A DNA stretch of 64,000 nucleotides from Arthrobacter sp. AFG7.2 (GCF_002892835.1 NZ_PJMB01000003.1:362987-426986); one strand, 5' to 3'. Shown: positions 35,419 through 45,864, counted from the first letter of the stretch. Made by a program: numbers and translations. The notes: a model not told the origin generated them from the letters alone.

Positions 35419-35904
35419 TTAGACCTCCAGTTCTGCAGGGCCGGGGTGCGAAGGCCGGCGCCCGGTTCCGCGGGGAGGGTATCCACCCGCCTCCAGCCCT
35501 GCATGGCGTTCGAAGACGTTGCCCGTCCCGGGATTTCCGGTCCTCAGCAGGGACCAGCCTGCTGCAAGGAAATACAGGGGAAGGAATGGCGCACCCAGGC
35601 ACCAGGCGTACTGGGAGCAATGCCTTTCCTCGTGTGCCAGTAATGCGGGCCGGGACAACAGGTCCGTGGCCGGGCAGCGGCTGAGCACCACGTTGCCCAG
35701 GGTGAATGCTCCGGCAAAAGGCAGCCGCCACCGGTACCCGGCGGCAAGGATCAGGCCACGCGGCCCGCAGCTCACCTCGGTGCCCGCCAGGAGGGCGACG
35801 GCGAGACCAAGGCCAGTGCTGCCATTGACCAGGTTGGCTGCCCGCCTCACCCGCTGCCCGGCAGTGAGCCGCCCTTGGGCTCCCTCACGCCGCAGTGCTG
35901 TCAT
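35419..35904 (-). CDS. small membrane protein with an HExxH motif
   Basis: This 161-residue protein has hydrophobic segments at about residues 28-42, 62-75 and 103-120 and the motif HEERH at 91-95 (LLAHEERHCSQYAWCLG). A possible third ligand is Glu138 in FERHAGLEAGGY. This could be a small zinc metalloprotease-like protein; no named family is recognised. ATG 35904 is chosen because TACCAT sits 6 nt upstream on the minus strand. The SIMPL gene follows after 3 bases, so the two form an operon. Protease activity is a hypothesis. Confidence 0.7.
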   Translation of the reverse strand: MTALRREGAQGRLTAGQRVRRAANLVNGSTGLGLAVALLAGTEVSCGPRGLILAAGYRWRLPFAGAFTLGNVVLSRCPATDLLSRPALLAHEERHCSQYAWCLGAPFLPLYFLAAGWSLLRTGNPGTGNVFERHAGLEAGGYPPRGTGRRPSHPGPAELEV

Positions 35905-35910
35905 GAGGCC

Positions 35911-35916
35911 ATGGTA
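35911..35916 (-). promoter_or_regulatory. -10 box for the leaderless HExxH gene
   Basis: On the minus strand TACCAT lies 6 nt before ATG 35904, with no Shine-Dalgarno sequence. Confidence 0.45.
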
Positions 35917-36104
35917 GTCGGAGCGTTGAATTAGACTGGACAACAGTGGCCGCCGGTTCTGCCGGGGGCCCTGACCTAGGTCATTGAGTGCGCTGATTGT
36001 TGAGGGCATTCATCCATGACCTGCCTGTGAGGGGCCAGCCGCCGGGAAACCGCGCAGTGCTGCCCAGCTCACCGGCAGCCACGACTCGTAGCTAAGAACA
36101 GTAG

Positions 36105-37166
<1,062 letters not shown>

Positions 37167-37168
37167 CA

Positions 37169-39712
37169 GTGCGTATCCCACTTTCCTGGCTGCGTGAATT
37201 CGCAGAGGTACCGGCCGGAGCAACGGCCGAAGACGTTATGGCCGAGCTGGTTAAGGTCGGTTTCGAAGAGGAGGACGTCCACCGTCCCACCGACACCCTG
37301 CAGGGCCCCATCGTGGTGGGCCAGGTCCTGAGCCTGGTCAAGGAACCGCAGACCAACGGCAAGATCATCAACTGGTGCCAGGTCCGCGTCGTCCCCGAGG
37401 GGCAGGAGCAGACCCTCACCGGCGAAGGCATTGATCCCTCCGGCGTGCAGGGCATCATTTGCGGCGCCCACAACTTCGTGGAGGGCGACAAGGTGGTGGT
37501 GACCCTTCCGGGCGCCGTTCTGCCGGGCGATTTCCACATCTCCGCCCGGAAAACCTACGGCCACCTCTCGGCAGGCATGATCGCCTCGGTCCGCGAACTG
37601 GGCATCGGCGAGGACCACGACGGCATCCTGGTGCTGTCCCGCATCGGGCTGGATCCGGAAATCGGCACCGACGCCATGGAGCTCCTGGGCCTGTATGACC
37701 AGGCGGCGGAGATTAACGTGACCCCGGACCGCGGCTACGCTTTCTCCATCCGCGGGGTGGCCCGCGAGTATGCGCACGCCACCGGAACCACCTTCACGGA
37801 TCCGGGCTCCCGCGTCCAAGCTCCTGCGGAGCTTTCGGGCGGCTACGGCGTCAAGATCAACGACGACGCGCCCATCTACGGAAAGCCGGGCTGCGACCGG
37901 TTTGTGGCCCGCACCGTCCGCGGCGTCGATGCCGCCAGGCCCACCCCGGCTTGGATGAGCTCCCGGCTGCGCCTTGCCGGCATTCGTTCCATTTCCCTGC
38001 CCGTGGACATCTCCAACTACGTGATGCTGGAACTCGGCCAGCCGCTGCATTTCTATGACCAGGACAAGCTGTCCGGCGAGATTGTGGTCCGGCGGGCAGT
38101 TACGGGTGAGAAGCTGGCCACCCTGGACGGCAAGGAGCGCTCCCTTGACCCCGAGGATCTGCTGATCACGGATGCGTCCGGACCCATTGGCATTGCCGGC
38201 GTCATGGGGGGTGCCGCCACCGAAGTCTCGGACGCCACCTCTACGGTCCTGATCGAGGCCGCCCATTTCGAGGAAGTGTCCATTGCCCGTTCGCGCCGGC
38301 GCCACAAGCTTCCGTCGGAAGCGTCCAAGCGCTTCGAGCGCGGCGTCGACTGGCACGTCGCCGGCATCGCCGCCCAGCGCGCAGTCGACCTCCTGGTGGA
38401 GCTCGCCGGCGGAACCGCGGATGAGGCCGGAACCGACGCGGGCACCGCCCCGGACAGCGCCACGATCGACCTTCCGGCAGCCTTCGCTGCTGCCCGGATC
38501 GGCATCGACTTCACGGATGAGCAGATCGTCACGTCCCTCGAGGACCTCGGCGCCGCCGTCGTGAAGAACGACGGCGGCTGGAGCGTTACTGCCCCGAGCT
38601 GGCGGCATGACCTGGAGACCAAGGAGGACCTCTCCGAGGAGATCGCCCGGCTGGTGGGCTATGACAAGATCCCGGCCACGCTGCCTGTTGCGCCTCCGGG
38701 ACGCGGCCTGACACGTGTGCAGCAGCAGCGCCGCCGCCTGATCCAGGCACTGGCTGACGCCGGGCTCACCGAAGTCCTCTCCTACCCCTTCGTTTCGAAG
38801 GCCGCAAACGACACGTTCGGCGTGCCCGAACAGGGTGCCGGCCGGACCGCGGTCAAGCTGGCAAACCCGATCAGCGAAGAGCAGGGCTTCCTGCGTACAT
38901 CCATCCTGCCGGGACTCATTGAGGTGGCCAAGCGCAACCACTCGCGCGGTTTCCGGGACCTGGCACTTTTCGAGTCCGGCCTGGTGTTCCTGCCGGCCGA
39001 GGGGATGGGCACGGACTCCATTCCACCGCTTGGGGCCAAACCTTCTGAAGAGGTCCTGGACGGCCTGTACGACGGCGTCCCTGCCCAGCCGTTCCACCTC
39101 GCCGCAGTGCTCACAGGACATGATTCCCCGGCCGCAGCGGGTCATTCGCCGCGGATCTGGGACTGGGCCGACGCGCTGGACATCGCCCGCCTTGCCGGAG
39201 ACGTCCTGGGCGTGGAGATCGTTGCCGGCCAGGGCAGCCACCAGGCCTTCCACCCCGGCCGCGCCGCGCAGCTGTCGCTGCGGACCGGGGAGGTGGTGGG
39301 CTACGCCGGAGAGCTGCACCCCAAGCTCCTCGCCGCGTCCGACATGCCCGCACGCTCAGTTGCCCTGGAAATCAACGCGGACGCATTGTTCGATGCAGCA
39401 CCGGACGTGATCGTGGCCCGCCACATCTCCACCTTCCCGGTGGCCACCCAGGACGTGGCACTTGTGGTCCCGGCCGAGGTACCCGCTGATGAGGTACTGG
39501 CAGCACTCCGCGAAGGTGCCGGTGAACTCCTGGAAGACGTGGCATTGTTCGACGTCTACGCAGGCAAGGGGATCGAGGAAGGCAAGAAGTCCCTGGCCTT
39601 CGGCCTCCGGTTCCGCGCGGACGACCGTACCCTGACGGCAGACGAGGCATCAGCTGCACGGGAAAGCGCAGTCGCCCTGGCGGCCGAGCGCTTCGGCGCA
39701 GTCCAGCGCTAG
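37169..39712 (+). CDS. pheT: phenylalanyl-tRNA synthetase beta subunit
   Basis: PheT is the tRNA-binding and editing subunit paired with PheS. The 847-residue length is typical. In order, it has an OB-fold tRNA-binding domain (about 40-150, with GIICGAHNFVEGDKVVVTLPG), the B3/B4 editing domain (RSISLPVDISNYVMLELGQP), B5 (about 415-490), a catalytic-like core with NPISEEQGFLRTSILPGL and a C-terminal anticodon-binding FDX-ACB domain (ISTFPVATQDVALVVPAEVP). The GTG start lies 2 bases after the pheS stop. Confidence 0.98.
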   Translation: MRIPLSWLREFAEVPAGATAEDVMAELVKVGFEEEDVHRPTDTLQGPIVVGQVLSLVKEPQTNGKIINWCQVRVVPEGQEQTLTGEGIDPSGVQGIICGAHNFVEGDKVVVTLPGAVLPGDFHISARKTYGHLSAGMIASVRELGIGEDHDGILVLSRIGLDPEIGTDAMELLGLYDQAAEINVTPDRGYAFSIRGVAREYAHATGTTFTDPGSRVQAPAELSGGYGVKINDDAPIYGKPGCDRFVARTVRGVDAARPTPAWMSSRLRLAGIRSISLPVDISNYVMLELGQPLHFYDQDKLSGEIVVRRAVTGEKLATLDGKERSLDPEDLLITDASGPIGIAGVMGGAATEVSDATSTVLIEAAHFEEVSIARSRRRHKLPSEASKRFERGVDWHVAGIAAQRAVDLLVELAGGTADEAGTDAGTAPDSATIDLPAAFAAARIGIDFTDEQIVTSLEDLGAAVVKNDGGWSVTAPSWRHDLETKEDLSEEIARLVGYDKIPATLPVAPPGRGLTRVQQQRRRLIQALADAGLTEVLSYPFVSKAANDTFGVPEQGAGRTAVKLANPISEEQGFLRTSILPGLIEVAKRNHSRGFRDLALFESGLVFLPAEGMGTDSIPPLGAKPSEEVLDGLYDGVPAQPFHLAAVLTGHDSPAAAGHSPRIWDWADALDIARLAGDVLGVEIVAGQGSHQAFHPGRAAQLSLRTGEVVGYAGELHPKLLAASDMPARSVALEINADALFDAAPDVIVARHISTFPVATQDVALVVPAEVPADEVLAALREGAGELLEDVALFDVYAGKGIEEGKKSLAFGLRFRADDRTLTADEASAARESAVALAAERFGAVQR

Positions 39713-39763
39713 CCTCACCCGCTTGAAAGCGTTGCTGGGTTAAAACCGGAAGGGCGGGACAGC

Positions 39764-40426
39764 ATGGCACACTTTGTGGTCCGTGCAGTCCCGCCCTTTC
39801 TGCTGTCCGGTGACACGGAGCAGGTCCAGCGGGACGCGGGACGCCTCCTGGATGAACCCGAGCTGCTGCGTGCACGGGCGATGGAACGGCCGGCCGCCGG
39901 GCGCTTCCTGGCAGGGCGCCTGGCGCAGCGGCGCTTCGCGGCTGAACTGCTGTCCCTCCCCGCCGGCAGGTTCACTGCCCACTACAGCTGTCCGCGCTGC
40001 GGCACAGGAACCGGGCTCAGCCATGGCAGGCCCGGCTACTCGCTGCTGGGGGAGCCGTTGCCACTGGCACTGAGCCTGTCACGGGCTGCGGGCTGGACCT
40101 TGCTCGCCGCCGTGGTTGCCCCGCTGCCCGGACTTCGGCTCGGAGTGGACGTGGAGGACCCCTCCCGGACGGGCTTCGAAGGGTTTTCCGCGCTGGCGTT
40201 GACGCACGCCGAGCAGTTGGCTGTTGCTGGCCTTGCCGGGGATGCCCTCCTGGCGGAACGCGCCCGGCTGTGGGCCCGCAAGGAAGCATGGCTGAAGATG
40301 ACGGGAGACGGGCTCCACGTCGCACCAGGGGCCGTGGACGTCCGTGAACGCGGCGGCCTGCGGGACCTGGCCCCCGCCGAAACCGGCCTGCCCGCCACCC
40401 TGGCGGCCGCCGTCGCCATATCCTGA
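39764..40426 (+). CDS. 4'-phosphopantetheinyl transferase, Sfp type
   Basis: This 220-residue protein has the two Sfp-type signatures, LGVDVEDPSRTGF (Mg-binding Asp pair) and ARLWARKEAWLKMTGDGL (W-x-x-KEA-x-x-K). It transfers the phosphopantetheine arm of CoA to carrier proteins of peptide or polyketide synthetases. Its placement next to a synthetase with a carrier domain (41830-45864) makes that protein the obvious partner. It is convergent with the M1 peptidase gene, with a hairpin between them. An N-terminal segment with SCPRCGTGTG (two Cys) is unusual. Confidence 0.85.
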   Translation: MAHFVVRAVPPFLLSGDTEQVQRDAGRLLDEPELLRARAMERPAAGRFLAGRLAQRRFAAELLSLPAGRFTAHYSCPRCGTGTGLSHGRPGYSLLGEPLPLALSLSRAAGWTLLAAVVAPLPGLRLGVDVEDPSRTGFEGFSALALTHAEQLAVAGLAGDALLAERARLWARKEAWLKMTGDGLHVAPGAVDVRERGGLRDLAPAETGLPATLAAAVAIS

Positions 40427-40432
40427 CCTTCC

Positions 40433-40459
40433 CCAGGCCCCTGGCCCGCAGGGGACTGG
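40433..40459. terminator. bidirectional hairpin between the PPTase and M1 peptidase genes
   Basis: CCAGGCCCCTG and CAGGGGACTGG form an 11-bp stem with one mismatch and a 5-nt loop in the 41-base gap between convergent genes. Confidence 0.6.
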
Positions 40460-40467
40460 CCTGCCGA

Positions 40468-41826
40468 CTAGCCTGCCGGGAGCGGCGGCAGGTGCTCCTC
40501 GTAAAGCCACGGATGCAGCAGCGACTCGGCGTCCAGGGCAGTGGCGCGGTTCAGCAGGACGATGAAGTCGGATGTACTGACCGACCCGTACCGGTTCCGG
40601 GCGGTCCATTCCTGAAGCAGGGCGAAGAACGCCAGGTCCCCGCACGCAACGCGTACGGCGTGCACCGCGAGGGCACCCCTCTTATAGACCCGGTCATCGA
40701 ACATGTGCTCCGGCCCGGGATCGCCCACCAACAGGTCCTGGGCGTCCGCCTGGAGCCGCCGCCAGGCAGCCCCTGCCCGGTCAGCTGCAGACATCAGCCC
40801 CGCTTCCTCGGACCAGATCCACTCGGCATAGCAGGCGAAGCCTTCATGCAGCCAGATATCCCGCCAGGAGGACGCCGTCAGCGAGTTGCCGAACCACTGG
40901 TGGGAGAGTTCGTGGGCTATTAAACGCTGCGATTCCCAGTCCTGGTCCAAGTGGTTGGGGCCCAGGATGGACATGCCCTGGGCTTCCAGCGGGATCTCCA
41001 GTTCGTCCCCGGCAACCACAACCGTATAGGCGGGGAAAGGATAGGGGCCGAAACAGTTGGCAAAGGCGCGCATCATGGCCGGCTGCCGGGCCAGCCCCGC
41101 CCGTGCACGCCCGGCAAGTTCCGGCGGAACGGCCACGAACTGCGGGACCTGTCCAGCCTGCCGGCCCGTGTCCAGCTCCAGCTGCGCGTACCGCCCGATC
41201 TGCACCGTAGCCAGGTAGGTGGGCATCGGCTCGGCCTGTTCGTAGACCCAGGTTTCCCTGCTGGAGCGGGCTGTGCGCGACTGGAGGACGCCGTTGCACA
41301 CGGCCCGGTAGTTGGCGTCTGTCGTGACGGTGAACCGGTAGCTGGCTTTGTCCCCGGGGTGGTCGTTGCAGGGGAACCAGGAGGGTGCCCCGTTCGGCTG
41401 CCCGGCCACCAACACGCCGTCGGACAGTTCCTCCCAGCCCACCTCGCCCCACAGCCCGCGGCGGGGTGACGGACTGCCCTCATAGCGCACTTCAAGCGTG
41501 AAGGGCTGGCCTGGCTGGAGGGCTGCCTGCGTGATGACCGTCAACTGGTCCGCGCGCTGGCTGAACCGGATCGCCTTGCTGCCGGTCAGCTGGACCTTGG
41601 TTGCCTTCAGGCCCGCGAAGTCCAGCACAATGGCCGACGTCGGTACCTGGACAGTGCCATGCAGCACCGCCCTGCCGCTGAGCCTGTTGCTGCTGACCCG
41701 GTAGTCCAGTTCCAGCTCGTAGCGTTCCATCCGAAAGGCGGTGGTCCCGGCCCCTGGAAGGTAGGGATCGGGCGAGGCACCGCTGTGCGCAGGCGCGGCG
41801 CCGCTCGCGGCTGCTGCAGAACTCAT
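40468..41826 (-). CDS. M1 family metallopeptidase, short form
   Basis: This 452-residue zinc aminopeptidase-like protein has the gluzincin motif HELSHQWFGNSLT with the downstream Glu in WLHEGFACYAEWIW. Upstream of it is a beta-rich N-domain, and the exopeptidase-type stretch EIPLEAQGMSILGP stands where GxMEN is usual. It is about half the length of PepN because the C-terminal ERAP1-like domain is missing. It starts 3 bases after the stop of the Pls-type synthetase, so the two are cotranscribed. From memory, poly-lysine producers pair Pls with an M1-type poly-lysine-degrading peptidase (Pld); this gene fits that role. No signal peptide is seen. Confidence 0.9.
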   Translation of the reverse strand: MSSAAAASGAAPAHSGASPDPYLPGAGTTAFRMERYELELDYRVSSNRLSGRAVLHGTVQVPTSAIVLDFAGLKATKVQLTGSKAIRFSQRADQLTVITQAALQPGQPFTLEVRYEGSPSPRRGLWGEVGWEELSDGVLVAGQPNGAPSWFPCNDHPGDKASYRFTVTTDANYRAVCNGVLQSRTARSSRETWVYEQAEPMPTYLATVQIGRYAQLELDTGRQAGQVPQFVAVPPELAGRARAGLARQPAMMRAFANCFGPYPFPAYTVVVAGDELEIPLEAQGMSILGPNHLDQDWESQRLIAHELSHQWFGNSLTASSWRDIWLHEGFACYAEWIWSEEAGLMSAADRAGAAWRRLQADAQDLLVGDPGPEHMFDDRVYKRGALAVHAVRVACGDLAFFALLQEWTARNRYGSVSTSDFIVLLNRATALDAESLLHPWLYEEHLPPLPAG

Positions 41827-41829
41827 GAA

Positions 41830-44800
41830 TTAACCTTTGGTTGCCTGGGCTGGAGCAGAGGCCGGACCTGTCCACGGACGGACGGGGTTTCCCATCCAAT
41901 AGGTAGCCGCAGGGACGGTTTCCCCGCGCATCACCAGGGACGCGGGACCCACCGTTCCGCCGGCACCGATGCGGGCCTGCGGGAGAATTACCCCGTGCGG
42001 GCCCATGGTTGCCCCGTCTTCGAGCGTAACAGCGTCGATGCTCATCACCCTGTCGTGGAAAAGGTGCGTCTGCACGACGCAGCCCCGGTTCACCGTGGCG
42101 TTGCTGCCAAGGGTTACCAGGTCAGCTTCCGGCAGCCAGTAGCTCTCGCACCAGGCGCCGGGGCCGATCCGGGCGCCCAGGGCCCGCAACCACCACACCA
42201 GGGCCGGAGTGCCGCTGGCCGCCCGTGCGAACCAGGGCGCGCTGACGAGTTCGATAAAGGAGTCCACCACCTCGTTGCGCCAAATGAACGAACTCCACAG
42301 GGGATGTTCCCCGGGGCGGATCCGTCCTACCAGTGCCCATTTGGCGAGGACCGATGCGCCGGCGGCCACAGCCCCTGCCAGGAGCATCACCAGGCCGCTG
42401 AGGAGGGCTGCCGCTGCATAGCCGAAAGTTACTGCCAGCCAGTCAAAAACCAGCATGGTGCCGCCCGCGATTCCGACGGTCAGCATTACGGGCAGGAACC
42501 TGCCCAGTTCCCACAGTGCGCGGGCAAGCTTGAGCTTCAGCGGGGGCTGGAACGTGCGGGCGTCGTCAGAGGCTACCGCGGTCCGCCGCAGCCGGACCGG
42601 CGGGCTGCCCAGCCAGGACGTGCCTGACTTCGCCTTTGCCGGGGTGGCAGATAGGACCGCCACCAGGGAGTTCTTGGGGACACTCCGTCCTGCAGCGGTC
42701 ATCCCCGAGTTGCCCAGGAAGGAACGCTTGCCGATTTTGGCAGGGGCCACGCGCAGCCAGCCGTTGTCCAGCTCGTAGGACGCAACCATGGTGTCATCAG
42801 CAAGGAAAGCCCCTTCTCCCACCGTCGTCATAGCGGGTATCAGCAACACTGTGGACGCCTCCACGTTCCTGCCGATCTTTGCGCCCAGCAGGCGCAGCCA
42901 GACAGGGGTGAAAAGGCTCGCGTAAAGGGGGAACAACAGGTCCCTGGCGAGGTCCATGACCCGTTCCGTGGCCCAGACCTGCCATCCGATCCGGCTGCGG
43001 ACCCGGTGATAGCCCTCCGTTAGGCCAATGCCGAGAAGCCGGACGGCGCCGAGTATCAGCAGGGCATTGGAGACGAACCACACCAGTGATGCAGGCGCGA
43101 GGGCCAGTACCAGCTGCGGCAGCGCAGCTGAGAGTGAGGTGCTGCCTTGGATGAAAAGGAACACCACCCACAGCACAGCGGCCGCCGAAAGGTAGGGGAT
43201 GAGGGCAAGCACCGCGGAAGCCACCGCGAATCCGCCGAACCACGCCGTCGCCGCCAGCCGCCCCTGGTCAGGAGCATCGGGGGCGGCATGCCTGGCTTTG
43301 CCCTGCCGGCCGGCGGGGGAACCTGCCACGGATTGACCGGCCTTCACCTTGCCGGATACGGCCGAACCGGCCTCCACCTGGGCGCCTTTGCCAATGACAG
43401 CACCCGGCATCAGGGTGCTGCGCGCGCCCACTGTGGCGCCGGAACCGATGCGGATGGCACCGATATGCACGGTGTCGCCGTCAATCCACCAACCGGAAAG
43501 ATCCACTTCAGGCTCCACATTGGCGCCGCTGCCCAGCGACAGCAGGCCGGTCACGGGAGGCAGTGAATGGAGCTGGACATCACGGCCGATTTTCGCGCCC
43601 AGGGCACGCGCATAATACGGAACCCAGGCCGCGCTGGCCAGGCTGACTGCACCTGCCAGGTCCTGGATCTGCTCCGCCAGCCACAGCCGGAGATGGACGC
43701 GCCCTGACCGCGGATACGTCCCCGGCCTGACACCACGGAGCAGGAACCTGGCGGCCCCGATGGACACCAGCATCCGGCCCGGGGGACTGACAAAGACCAG
43801 CCACGAAGCCGCGACCCACCACCAGGAAACAGTGGGTGCGGCCGTGAAGCCGGCCAGCGCGGCCAGCAGGTTGTTGCCGGCCATCAGGTAGGTCAGCCAC
43901 CGCATTCCCCCGAGGATATGCAGCGGGACGCCCATGAGCGTCTGGAACACCTGGGACTTCCGGGCGGTTGGCCGCACCACCCGCTCCCGGGCGGGACCTG
44001 CGTCACCCCCGGGCCCGGAATGCCGCACCAGCTCGACCAGCGCGCCAACGCGGGGAGTCGCGTAGATATCAGCCACGGTAATGGTGGGGTAGCGGACGCG
44101 GAGGGCGGATACGAGCCGGGCAGCGGAAAGGGAGCCGCCGCCATAGGCAAAGAAGTCGGCGTCCATGGAGGTGACGGGACTGCCCAGGACGGCGCACCAT
44201 TGCTCCACGATCCAGGCGGCATCGTCCGGCAGGTTCAGTGGTGCCGAGCCGGCTTCTGCTTCACCGGCCCCCGTCAGCGGCCAGGGCAGGGCATGCCTGT
44301 CCACTTTGCCGCTGGTCTTGGTGGGCAAGGTGTCCACCACCGCCAGCATCGGAACGAGGGCAGCGGGCAGGCTTGCCGCCAGCCGGTCCCGGGCCGCAGC
44401 CAGGTCCAGGTCCTGCCCGGACACGGGTGCGAGATAGCCCACCAGGATCTGGTTGCCGGCCGCCGTCGTCTGGACGGCGGCAGCCGCACCGGCGACGTCC
44501 GGAAGGGCCTGCAGGGCAGCATCTATCTCCCCGAGCTCAATCCTGCGGCCCCCCAGCTTTACCTGCTCATCGGCCCGGCCCTGGAAAACCAGGCCGGCCT
44601 TCTCGTAACGGACCAGGTCACCGGAGCGGTAGGCACGCTTCCAGCCAAGGCCCGGCATCGGGGCATATTTTTCGGCGTCCTTGGCCGGGTCCAGGTAGCG
44701 GGCCAGGCCAACACCGCCGATGATCAGCTCACCTACCTCGCCCTCGGCCACCGGCGCGCCGTCCCCGTCCACCACGGCCAGGTCCCAGCCGTCCAGCGGC

Positions 44801-45864
44801 AGGCCGATGCGCACCGGACCGGGCCCGCCCAAGGGCGCCGCGCAGGCTACCACGGTTGCCTCGGTGGGACCGTAGGTGTTCCAGACCTCCCGTCCCTCCA
44901 CTGCCAGGCGCTCGGCGAGTTCGGGCGGGCAGGCCTCACCGCCGAAGATCAACAGCCGGACGCTCTCCAGTGCTTCCATGGGCCACAGTGCCGCAAGGGT
45001 GGGGACGGTGGAGACGGCAGTGATTCCGTGGTTAATCAGCCAGGGACCGAGGTCCATACCTGTCCGCACCAGCGCCCGCGGGGCAGGGACCAGGCAGGCC
45101 CCGTGCCGCCAGGCCAGCCACATCTCTTCGCACGAGGCATCGAAGGCCACCGACAGCCCGGCCAGCACCCGGTCCTGGGGGCCCAGTGGTTCGTGCCGGA
45201 GGAAGATCCTCGCCTCCGCGTCCACAAAAGCCGCCGCGGACCGGTGGCGGACGGCAACGCCCTTCGGGGTTCCAGTGGAACCGGACGTGAAAATGATCCA
45301 GGCGTCGTCATCAGGAACGGGCGGGCGGGCACCGGCAAAGGGTGTGCTGCGGCGGGAACCGGCCGGCGAGCGCTCCTGCAGGACCCCGCCTGCTCCCAGC
45401 ACACCTGCCACGCCGGCCTCGGCAAAAACCAGCAGCGCCCGCTCGTCGGGATCATCCGCATCGACAGGCACGTAGGCTCCGCCCACCAGCAGCACGGCGA
45501 GGATGGAGACATACAGCTCGTTTGTGCCGGAGGGTATCCGGATGCCGATCCTGTCACCTGCACCCAGCCCGGCCTGGTGCAGCCGCCGGCCGGCAGCACG
45601 GACCTCGTCCATCAGCTGCGCGTAACTGAGGGAGCGGTGGCCGTCATCCAGCGCTGAAGCATCGGGAAACCGGGCGGCGGTGTCCTGCAGGATGTCGATC
45701 AACGTCCGGACCGGGGGAGCATTTACGGACCCAGGCAGCTGGGGGGAGAAAGCCGGGGCTTCTGCCGGGGAAGGGCCGTGGGCAGTCTGAGGGGCGGCAG
45801 GAGCTGCCGCGTAGGGCGCTGGGCCGGGCCGGGTGTCCCCGCGGGGGACCTGCTGCTGAGTCAC
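41830..45864 (-). CDS. Pls/PosA-type membrane-bound non-ribosomal peptide synthetase
   Basis: This 1344-residue protein matches epsilon-poly-lysine synthetase in layout and size (Pls about 1320). Residues 30-540 are an adenylation domain (IFTSGSTGTPKG, NTYGPTEATV, YRSGDLVRYE, GRADEQVKLGGRRIELGEID, KTSGKVDRHALP). The carrier-domain Ser is about 578 (YGGGSLSAARL). From about 650 on, six or so membrane helices alternate with three left-handed beta-helix/condensation-like repeats (for example RIGSGATVGARSTLMPGAVI). The ten pocket residues, aligned by eye to GrsA, read D-A-E-S-I-G-T-V-V-K, close to lysine codes. GTG 45864 has AAGAAT 6 nt upstream; ATG 45894 is an alternative. The product is likely a cationic isopeptide. 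Confidence 0.88.
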   Translation of the reverse strand: MTQQQVPRGDTRPGPAPYAAAPAAPQTAHGPSPAEAPAFSPQLPGSVNAPPVRTLIDILQDTAARFPDASALDDGHRSLSYAQLMDEVRAAGRRLHQAGLGAGDRIGIRIPSGTNELYVSILAVLLVGGAYVPVDADDPDERALLVFAEAGVAGVLGAGGVLQERSPAGSRRSTPFAGARPPVPDDDAWIIFTSGSTGTPKGVAVRHRSAAAFVDAEARIFLRHEPLGPQDRVLAGLSVAFDASCEEMWLAWRHGACLVPAPRALVRTGMDLGPWLINHGITAVSTVPTLAALWPMEALESVRLLIFGGEACPPELAERLAVEGREVWNTYGPTEATVVACAAPLGGPGPVRIGLPLDGWDLAVVDGDGAPVAEGEVGELIIGGVGLARYLDPAKDAEKYAPMPGLGWKRAYRSGDLVRYEKAGLVFQGRADEQVKLGGRRIELGEIDAALQALPDVAGAAAAVQTTAAGNQILVGYLAPVSGQDLDLAAARDRLAASLPAALVPMLAVVDTLPTKTSGKVDRHALPWPLTGAGEAEAGSAPLNLPDDAAWIVEQWCAVLGSPVTSMDADFFAYGGGSLSAARLVSALRVRYPTITVADIYATPRVGALVELVRHSGPGGDAGPARERVVRPTARKSQVFQTLMGVPLHILGGMRWLTYLMAGNNLLAALAGFTAAPTVSWWWVAASWLVFVSPPGRMLVSIGAARFLLRGVRPGTYPRSGRVHLRLWLAEQIQDLAGAVSLASAAWVPYYARALGAKIGRDVQLHSLPPVTGLLSLGSGANVEPEVDLSGWWIDGDTVHIGAIRIGSGATVGARSTLMPGAVIGKGAQVEAGSAVSGKVKAGQSVAGSPAGRQGKARHAAPDAPDQGRLAATAWFGGFAVASAVLALIPYLSAAAVLWVVFLFIQGSTSLSAALPQLVLALAPASLVWFVSNALLILGAVRLLGIGLTEGYHRVRSRIGWQVWATERVMDLARDLLFPLYASLFTPVWLRLLGAKIGRNVEASTVLLIPAMTTVGEGAFLADDTMVASYELDNGWLRVAPAKIGKRSFLGNSGMTAAGRSVPKNSLVAVLSATPAKAKSGTSWLGSPPVRLRRTAVASDDARTFQPPLKLKLARALWELGRFLPVMLTVGIAGGTMLVFDWLAVTFGYAAAALLSGLVMLLAGAVAAGASVLAKWALVGRIRPGEHPLWSSFIWRNEVVDSFIELVSAPWFARAASGTPALVWWLRALGARIGPGAWCESYWLPEADLVTLGSNATVNRGCVVQTHLFHDRVMSIDAVTLEDGATMGPHGVILPQARIGAGGTVGPASLVMRGETVPAATYWMGNPVRPWTGPASAPAQATKG

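Noticed and set aside
43918..45657. 579-codon plus-strand open frame opposite the Pls-type synthetase
   Set aside because: The minus-strand frame has a complete set of adenylation motifs; the plus-strand frame has none.
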